A DNA stretch of 64,000 bases, taken from positions 124,001 to 188,000 of the forward strand of contig CAJJBF010000005.1 of assembly GCA_905182375.1 (NCBI GenBank). The letters are read 5' to 3'. The position numbers were made by a program, and so were the translations under genes. Under the pieces are notes generated by a model. It had not been told where the DNA came from. It was given only the letters and a program-made list of their open reading frames with translations, and ran no database searches. The DNA is from Flammeovirgaceae bacterium UBA4465. Lineage in GTDB: Bacteria; Bacteroidota; Bacteroidia; Cytophagales; Cyclobacteriaceae. The stretch's first letter is position 1, and the number at the start of each line of letters is the position of its first letter. This document shows positions 58,703 through 64,000 of the stretch, in pieces.

Positions 58703-60114
58703 CCGACTACGGATTTTTATCTTTAATTCCACCCATTTTAGCCATATTTTTGGCAATTAGAACCAAGCAAGTGATCTTTTCACTCCTATTGGGTATTACC
58801 ATTGGATGGGTCATTATCAGTGAGGGTAATCTTTTTTTGGGACTTATTGCTACGGTTGAGGCCATCATTGATGTGTTTCGCAGTGCAGGGAATACACGTA
58901 CCGTCGTATTTACGCTTTTGATTGGAGCCTTGATTCAATTGATCAAATTCTCAGGGGGCGTGGATGGGTTTATTTGCCTCATTCAAAAAAAGCTAGTACA
59001 AACTAAAAACCCCAAAAGGAATATTCAACTTGCTGCAGGTCTTACTGGGTTTCTCATATTTATTGAATCAAATATTTCAATTTTAGCTGTGGGGACAGCA
59101 TTCAAACCCCTTTTTGATAAATATAATATGGCCAAAGAAAAATTGGCTTATCTGGCAGATAGCAGTTCGGCGCCGGCATGTATCTTATTTCCACTCAACG
59201 CTTGGGGTGCCTATATCATGGGCTTGCTAATGGCTTATGAACATTTAGATCCATTCAAAATGCTCATTTATTCTATCCCTTTCAATTTTTATCCTATTCT
59301 TACCTTATTCTTTTTATTTTATTTGGCATATACAGGAAAATCCTTTGGACCCATGCGATCATTTGAAATAAATATCAAAGATGAAATAACTCATGAAAAA
59401 GCTGACATACCATCAGGAAATCCCCATTTAATGATATGGCCCTTAGCCGCTATGGTACTTTCTATGCCTTTTTTTTTAATTTATACAGGTTGGGAGGATC
59501 CTTTTATAGGTGACTTGAACGCAGCTATTTGGAACAGTATTGGCAATGGATCGGGGAGTAGCGCCGTTACTTATGCCATTGTTTTTGCCTTATTTATAGC
59601 GGCACTTATGATGGGAATACAAAGAAAAATTACACTAGCATCCTTTTTTAGTGAATCCATAAAAGGCATGAATGAAATGTTGGTTATGGCCATCTTAATG
59701 GTGCTAGCCTTTGCTTTAGGGGCCTTATGTAAAGAATTGGGAACTGGAATCTATGTTGCTCAAGTCACCTCAAATTGGCTTTCACCAGGCATGGCTCCCT
59801 TTGTTCTTTTTATTACAAGCTGTTTTGTTGCCTTTTCAACAGGTACCTCTTGGGGTACTTTTGCCATCATGATCAGCATCGTCGTGCCGTTGATTGAAAC
59901 TATGGGATTACATCCCTATTTGAGCTTAGCCGCTGTTTTGGGTGGAGGTGTTTTTGGAGACCATTGTTCTCCTATATCCGACACAACACTCATCGCTTCG
60001 GTAGCCACAAAAAGCAATCATATTGATCACATCAAAACACAATTGCCCTATGCACTGTTCACAGGCGGCTTAGCGGGCCTTCTCTACCTTATTGCTGGCT
60101 TTTTATTTACTTAA
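58699..60114 (+). CDS. nhaC: NhaC-family Na+/H+ antiporter
   Basis: The 471-residue protein has about 11 membrane segments. FLSLIPPILAIFLAIRTKQVIFSLLLGI starts the family pattern, and GFLIFIESNISILAVG, FSTGTSWGTFAIMISIVVPL and GGGVFGDHCSPISDTTLIASVAT hold the buried Asp/Ser/Thr residues associated with ion exchange in this superfamily. It should exchange sodium and protons or an organic acid; some family members are malate/lactate antiporters, so the ion pair is uncertain. It converges on lysA with an 8-bp overlap. Confidence 0.87.
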   Translation: MTDYGFLSLIPPILAIFLAIRTKQVIFSLLLGITIGWVIISEGNLFLGLIATVEAIIDVFRSAGNTRTVVFTLLIGALIQLIKFSGGVDGFICLIQKKLVQTKNPKRNIQLAAGLTGFLIFIESNISILAVGTAFKPLFDKYNMAKEKLAYLADSSSAPACILFPLNAWGAYIMGLLMAYEHLDPFKMLIYSIPFNFYPILTLFFLFYLAYTGKSFGPMRSFEINIKDEITHEKADIPSGNPHLMIWPLAAMVLSMPFFLIYTGWEDPFIGDLNAAIWNSIGNGSGSSAVTYAIVFALFIAALMMGIQRKITLASFFSESIKGMNEMLVMAILMVLAFALGALCKELGTGIYVAQVTSNWLSPGMAPFVLFITSCFVAFSTGTSWGTFAIMISIVVPLIETMGLHPYLSLAAVLGGGVFGDHCSPISDTTLIASVATKSNHIDHIKTQLPYALFTGGLAGLLYLIAGFLFT

Positions 60115-61264
60115 AATCGTCACTAAAAATACTTGGGGCTACTTCACGCAAGTTGTATTGACTTGCCATGACTTCTCCATAAGCACCTGCCGAACGAATG
60201 GCGAGCATATCTCCCCTTTTCGTTTCTGGTAATGAAAGGCCCCTCGCAAAAGCATCTGATGTTTCACATATGGGTCCCACAACATCATAAACAACTGACC
60301 CTTCTTGTGAAGAGAGATTTTCAATAAAATGAAAGGAGCGATATAAGGCTGGTCTGATCAATTCAGTCATGCCGGCGTCTAGAATCATAAAACTGGTTCG
60401 CTCAGCCGGTTTAATATACAGTACACGAGCAATCAAAGAGCCACACTGAGCGACCAAAGATCTACCCAATTCAAAATGTAAGGTTTGATTTGGCAAGAGG
60501 GCTAAATTCTTTTTAAAACAGTCAAAATATCCCTTAAAATTAGCAATGGAATTTGCCTCAGGCTGATCATAATCGATACCTAAACCTCCTCCAACATTGA
60601 TATGAGGCAGTTCAAATGAATGATCAAGTAACAGGCGTTGGACCTCATTGCACCGATCTACAAGTTCTTTAAACCTCGAAAGATCCAATATTTGAGAACC
60701 TATATGAAAATGAATCCCTATAAATTCGGTATGTTCCAAAGATTTTATCAACGGAATGGCTAAGTTGAGCTCTTCTAAAGTGATTCCGAATTTGTTGTCA
60801 CGCTTGCCTGTCGTAATGTACTCATGGGTCCCTGCATCCACATTTGGATTAATTCGTAAAGCAAATCGCGTTTTTTTACCCGAAACGCCAGATAACTGAT
60901 CCAATACTTTCAACTCTTGCAATGATTCAACATTAAAAGCAAAAATATCGTGTTCTAATCCTAATTTAATTTCTTTATCCGTCTTACCCACTCCAGCAAA
61001 TAAGATATTTCTAGGATCAAAACCCATCTCAACCGCTCTATTAACTTCATTTCCACTGACACAATCAGCTCCCAATCCAAACTTCAATACTTCATTAAGA
61101 ATACGTCGATTAGAATTGGCCTTAAAGGCATAATGTATCTGATAGGGGCCATTACCTAAAGCTTCTTGAGCCATTCTGATGGTCTTTTGAAGGAGGGGTA
61201 TATCGTAATAATAAAATGGCGTTTCAATGGATCGAAAATGATCTGAATTAGTATAAATTGACAT
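60107..61264 (-). CDS. lysA: Diaminopimelate decarboxylase
   Basis: The 385-residue protein starts at ATG 61264, overlapping the upstream TPR gene stop (TAATG). It is a fold-type III PLP enzyme: YQIHYAFKANSNRRIL with PLP-lysine Lys48, then FIGIHFHIGSQI, INVGGGLGIDY with its phosphate loop, and VVGPICETSDAFARGLSLP with the active-site Cys-Glu. GAYGEVMASQYN closes the active site. It decarboxylates meso-diaminopimelate to L-lysine, the last step of lysine synthesis. dapD lies in the same cluster. Confidence 0.94.
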   Translation of the reverse strand: MSIYTNSDHFRSIETPFYYYDIPLLQKTIRMAQEALGNGPYQIHYAFKANSNRRILNEVLKFGLGADCVSGNEVNRAVEMGFDPRNILFAGVGKTDKEIKLGLEHDIFAFNVESLQELKVLDQLSGVSGKKTRFALRINPNVDAGTHEYITTGKRDNKFGITLEELNLAIPLIKSLEHTEFIGIHFHIGSQILDLSRFKELVDRCNEVQRLLLDHSFELPHINVGGGLGIDYDQPEANSIANFKGYFDCFKKNLALLPNQTLHFELGRSLVAQCGSLIARVLYIKPAERTSFMILDAGMTELIRPALYRSFHFIENLSSQEGSVVYDVVGPICETSDAFARGLSLPETKRGDMLAIRSAGAYGEVMASQYNLREVAPSIFSDDFK

Positions 61265-61848
61265 TAGCTGCAATATTTTTTCTTAGCAATAGATGAACCC
61301 TCAACATTAAGACGTTTTGCCTGCCTGAAATCTTCGCAGGCCGATTTGACCTTATCCATAGAGATTTTTAAAGCTCCACGATAATAAAAGGCATCCCCAT
61401 AATCTGGATTTAACTTAATGGCCTTTTCATAAGACTTGAGTGCAGCTTCAAAATAACCCATTTGATGTACTCCTTTAGCAAGCCAAAAATGAGATTGCGC
61501 AAAATCAGGCCCCCACTTGATGGCTTTTTGAGCAGCTAATACCGCCTGCTCGAAATCCCCCAATTCATATTTTACCTTAGCTATGCTGGTTTGTGCTATG
61601 ATATTTTTCTTGTCTAATTCCAGTATTTTTTCAAAATCCACTAAGGCATGTTTGTATTCTCCAATTTCTTCAAAGCTTCTACCCCTCTGGTAAAGCACGG
61701 TTACAGTGGGCTTATGTCCTGACAAATAATCAGAATAAGCAATAATCGCCTCGTCATAAGCCCCTTGCTCAAAATAATCATCGCCAATTTGTGTATTTCC
61801 TGTACAACTCCAAACAGCAATCATTAGAAAAAAATTAAAATATTTCAT
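61264..61848 (-). CDS. TPR-repeat lipoprotein
   Basis: The 194-residue protein has a lipobox-like signal end (FLMIAVWSC) and four or more TPR units, such as YFEQGAYDEAIIAYSDYL, GEYKHALVDFEKILELD and GYFEAALKSYEKAIKLNPDY. The last repeat has AFYYRGALKISMDKV. TPRs mediate protein contacts, so a periplasmic or outer-membrane scaffold is likely. It lies between DUF3108 and lysA in one transcription unit, but its role there is unclear. Confidence 0.85.
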   Translation of the reverse strand: MKYFNFFLMIAVWSCTGNTQIGDDYFEQGAYDEAIIAYSDYLSGHKPTVTVLYQRGRSFEEIGEYKHALVDFEKILELDKKNIIAQTSIAKVKYELGDFEQAVLAAQKAIKWGPDFAQSHFWLAKGVHQMGYFEAALKSYEKAIKLNPDYGDAFYYRGALKISMDKVKSACEDFRQAKRLNVEGSSIAKKKYCS

Positions 61849-61879
61849 ATATTAAATCTCACTAATTAAATATTAAAAT

Positions 61880-62674
61880 CTACTCGTAATCCTTACCAAA
61901 TTTGATATTTTTATAATCTAATAAGGTACAAGTGGCATGTCCGAAAAACATTTGTGCTTCGATCTTCAACGGTAGCTGATCTTTGTCTGCAGAAATCCAA
62001 GCGGTAATCGGAGCCTCTCCCCTAAAAATATCATTTTCTGGTAAAATGGGCTGCACTTGATGTGCCATTCGTTTCCCAACCTTAGATTTTAGTAGTTTTT
62101 TACCCTTGTAGATTAAACCAAAATCATAGAAAATCTCATCATAAAAGGCTTTAAACCTTATGGTATCGCTTGGCCTTAATTCATTGAAGTCTATATTTCT
62201 CAACTTCAAGTATCCACTCATCAAATCATTCATCTCCCCCTGATAATCAAAATACTTCGTCGGATTCTTCTTTTTTCTCCTGATCTTATCTACTCTAATA
62301 CGTTGTACCAGTTTATCAAAAAAGACCTCATCTCTACGCGTGTAATTACCCTCCTCTATCTCCGAGTAAGATACCAAAGGGAGTAAATCCGATTTTTCTA
62401 TAAAAGCTCCCCAAGTATCATCCACTCGCGTAAACAGACTCAGAAATCCCGCCGTTTGACCCACGATCTCTACCTGATAACAATCCGCATCATAAACGAC
62501 CGTATCGGATACCTGCAGTGAAGCCGACCCAACGTTAAACCACCCATAATTCAAATTGAATTTCAATTGCTCTCCTGAAATAAAATTATGTTCAGCTGAC
62601 CTTTCCTGAGTCACTGTCTGTGCCAGACTGAATATACTCATGATTGCAGAAAAGAGAAATAAAAGAAATCTCAT
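61880..62674 (-). CDS. DUF3108 exported protein
   Basis: From ATG 62674 (MRFLLFLFSAIMSIFSLAQ, a signal peptide) the product is 264 residues. The DUF3108 pattern is clear: GEQLKFNLNYGWFNVGSASLQVS, FLSLFTRVDDTWGAFIEKSDLLP, EVFFDKLVQRIRV, DTIRFKAFYDEIFYDFGLIYKGKKLLKSK and AWISADKDQLPLKIEAQMFFG. DUF3108 proteins are beta-barrel-like periplasmic proteins of unknown function. It sits 25 bp upstream of the TPR gene and downstream of dapD. Confidence 0.88.
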   Translation of the reverse strand: MRFLLFLFSAIMSIFSLAQTVTQERSAEHNFISGEQLKFNLNYGWFNVGSASLQVSDTVVYDADCYQVEIVGQTAGFLSLFTRVDDTWGAFIEKSDLLPLVSYSEIEEGNYTRRDEVFFDKLVQRIRVDKIRRKKKNPTKYFDYQGEMNDLMSGYLKLRNIDFNELRPSDTIRFKAFYDEIFYDFGLIYKGKKLLKSKVGKRMAHQVQPILPENDIFRGEAPITAWISADKDQLPLKIEAQMFFGHATCTLLDYKNIKFGKDYE

Positions 62675-62723
62675 GAAACTAAATAAAGTAGCATCCAAAA
62701 AAAATATATCCTATAAAGCTAAG

Positions 62724-63536
62724 TTAAACGGCAACATTATTTTCTCTTAAGGCTGCGTTTAGTGATGTTTTCTTGTCAGTACTCGCTTTTCTTTGTCCAA
62801 TGATCATGGCACAGGGTACATTAAATTCACCTGCAGGAAATTTTTTAACGTAAGAACCGGGTATCACTACAGACCGCTCAGGTACATAGCCCTTGAACTC
62901 CACAGGCTCACTACCCGTCACATCAATGATCTTGGAGCTCGCAGTCAGCACCACGTTGGCACCAAGTACCGCCTCTTTACCTACCCTAATTCCTTCGACC
63001 ACAATACATCTAGAACCAATAAAGGCATCATCTTCTATAATGACAGGTGCTGCTTGCACAGGCTCTAAGACCCCTCCAATACCTACACCTCCACTCAAGT
63101 GAACATTCTTACCTATTTGGGCACAACTTCCCACGGTAGCCCAGGTATCTACCATAGTCCCTTCATCTACGTAGGCCCCAATATTTACATAAGAAGGCAT
63201 TAAAATACAGCCCTTGCTTATGAATGATCCATATCTAGCCACTGCATGCGGTACAACACGAACACCCAACAAATCATACCCCGATTTCAATTTAATTTTA
63301 TCATGAAATTGAAAGGGGCCCACTTCGATGAGTTGCATTTTCATTAAAGGGAAATATAAGATTACCGCCTTCTTGAGCCACTCATTAACTTGCCAAATAC
63401 CGTTTACGGGCTCCGCAATTCTTCGACGTCCGATGTCAAGATCGTCTACCACCGTTTTGATGGCAAGAATCACCTCTTTTTCATTCAGTTTAGCCCTATC
63501 GACCCAAGCATTTTCTATTAGTTTCTCTAAATCCAT
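62724..63536 (-). CDS. dapD: Tetrahydrodipicolinate N-succinyltransferase
   Basis: The 270-residue protein has the family N-terminal helical region (VDDLDIGRRRIAEPVNGIWQVNEWLKKAV) and a left-handed beta-helix of hexapeptide repeats (GSFISKGCILMPSYVNIGAYVDEGTMVDTWATVGSCAQIG, HLSGGVGIGGVLEP, DDAFIGSRCIVVEGIRVGKEAVLGANVVLT). It transfers succinyl-CoA to tetrahydrodipicolinate in the succinylase branch of lysine and diaminopimelate synthesis. With lysA it defines the cluster; DUF3108 and the TPR protein are unexplained passengers. Confidence 0.95.
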   Translation of the reverse strand: MDLEKLIENAWVDRAKLNEKEVILAIKTVVDDLDIGRRRIAEPVNGIWQVNEWLKKAVILYFPLMKMQLIEVGPFQFHDKIKLKSGYDLLGVRVVPHAVARYGSFISKGCILMPSYVNIGAYVDEGTMVDTWATVGSCAQIGKNVHLSGGVGIGGVLEPVQAAPVIIEDDAFIGSRCIVVEGIRVGKEAVLGANVVLTASSKIIDVTGSEPVEFKGYVPERSVVIPGSYVKKFPAGEFNVPCAMIIGQRKASTDKKTSLNAALRENNVAV

Positions 63537-63965
63537 AAACAGTAATATTATTATTTTTTTTCAATGTTCAAGTCTTCGTGTATTGAATACTCAAAAATCT
63601 AAAATAATTCTGTGGCGAATCTAACCCCCTTTTAATTTTAGCTAAGCATTTGATTAAATAAATCTATAATAATAATTTTTATTTTCAAATCTCCCGGCTC
63701 ATAATTAAAAAGAATATACAAGTTAATCTCTATCCGATAACGCTACCTGAATAGTAGTCTCAAAACAGAATATCTGCCTTTTTAGGAGTCTTTTAACCTA
63801 TTAATGGTCCTCTTCTATGACTATAATTACTTTAACAGCTCGTTTTTTTGATTCTATTCTAATCAAAATAATTTATTTATAATTTCATCTATCACATTAA
63901 ATAACATACATATATTACTGAAATATAGATAATTATAGTTTTTTTAATAAATAGCTCTAAATTAA
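63537..63965. other. Intergenic region upstream of dapD
   Basis: About 430 bp of very AT-rich DNA with no supported gene. It leads on the plus strand to the promoter-like element at the window edge. Confidence 0.4.
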
Positions 63966-63999
63966 TTTTTAGATTAGTCTAAAAATTTAATTAACTTTG
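63966..63999 (+). promoter_or_regulatory. Palindrome and -7 element at the window edge
   Basis: TTTTTAGA (63966-63973) is repeated inverted as TCTAAAAA (63978-63985) with a 4-bp centre. TAACTTTG, a perfect TAnnTTTG match, follows at 63992-63999. The palindrome sits where a repressor would overlap the promoter of a gene just outside the window. Confidence 0.5.
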
Positions 64000-64000
64000 T

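Noticed and set aside
1..64000. CRISPR arrays, insertion sequences or prophage
   Set aside because: No regularly spaced direct repeats, transposase, integrase or structural phage genes were seen.

Overview
The window looks like chromosomal DNA of a member of the Bacteroidota, probably a free-living and perhaps marine Cytophagales-like bacterium. The evidence is AT-rich DNA, type IX secretion sorting domains (types A and B), TAnnTTTG promoter elements, a SusC-type receptor remnant, small Bacteroidota-type PspC and MetS proteins, and several outer-membrane lipoproteins and polysaccharide-degrading enzymes. There is no phage, transposase or CRISPR array. Taxonomy below phylum is inference.

Layout. 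1-6.4 kb: end of a PLP decarboxylase, a broken SMP-30 lactonase, a lipoprotein sulfatase, a sugar MFS permease, nagB and a broken DUF418 membrane gene. 6.6-20.3 kb: tRNA(CAT), glutamate synthase gltBD, hisS, a type IX cargo protein, ybaB, a glycosyltransferase, a small PspC protein and an OmpA/TPR lipoprotein. 20.4-25 kb: pdhB, ffh, a MazG-like hydrolase and an NSS transporter with its 37-residue MetS subunit. 25.2-31.3 kb: a marR-hlyD-RND-tolC efflux operon behind a perfect 18+18 bp palindrome. 31.3-43.3 kb: an interrupted OPT transporter, a Prc-type protease, a ROK kinase without its zinc cysteines, an HGSNAT-like membrane protein, OsmC, an esterase, a ThuA protein, a GH16 laminarinase and the N-terminal stub of a SusC receptor. 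44.1-52.5 kb: a 2OG-Fe(II) oxygenase coupled to tryptophan 2,3-dioxygenase, a GH3-NamZ fusion, a peptidoglycan amidase and hrpB. 52.6-58.1 kb: a vanadium-haloperoxidase-like exported protein, then a GH13 amylase and a LacI regulator diverging around a LacI-type operator. 58.2-63.5 kb: a DUF4136 lipoprotein, an NhaC antiporter and a dapD-DUF3108-TPR-lysA cluster.

Two themes stand out. First, at least a dozen genes are broken by one-base frame changes or in-frame stops, including the normally essential hisS and the core metabolic gene gltB. Most look like one extra base, and three are an extra T directly after an in-frame GAC codon. Sequence error is the likeliest cause, but recoding or real decay cannot be excluded from sequence alone. 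Second, the GH3-NamZ fusion, with an exported amidase converging on it and a distant nagB/sugar-permease pair, suggests a route for taking peptidoglycan apart and using the amino sugars. The GH3-NamZ fusion and the oxygenase-dioxygenase pair are my best candidates for little-described biology.
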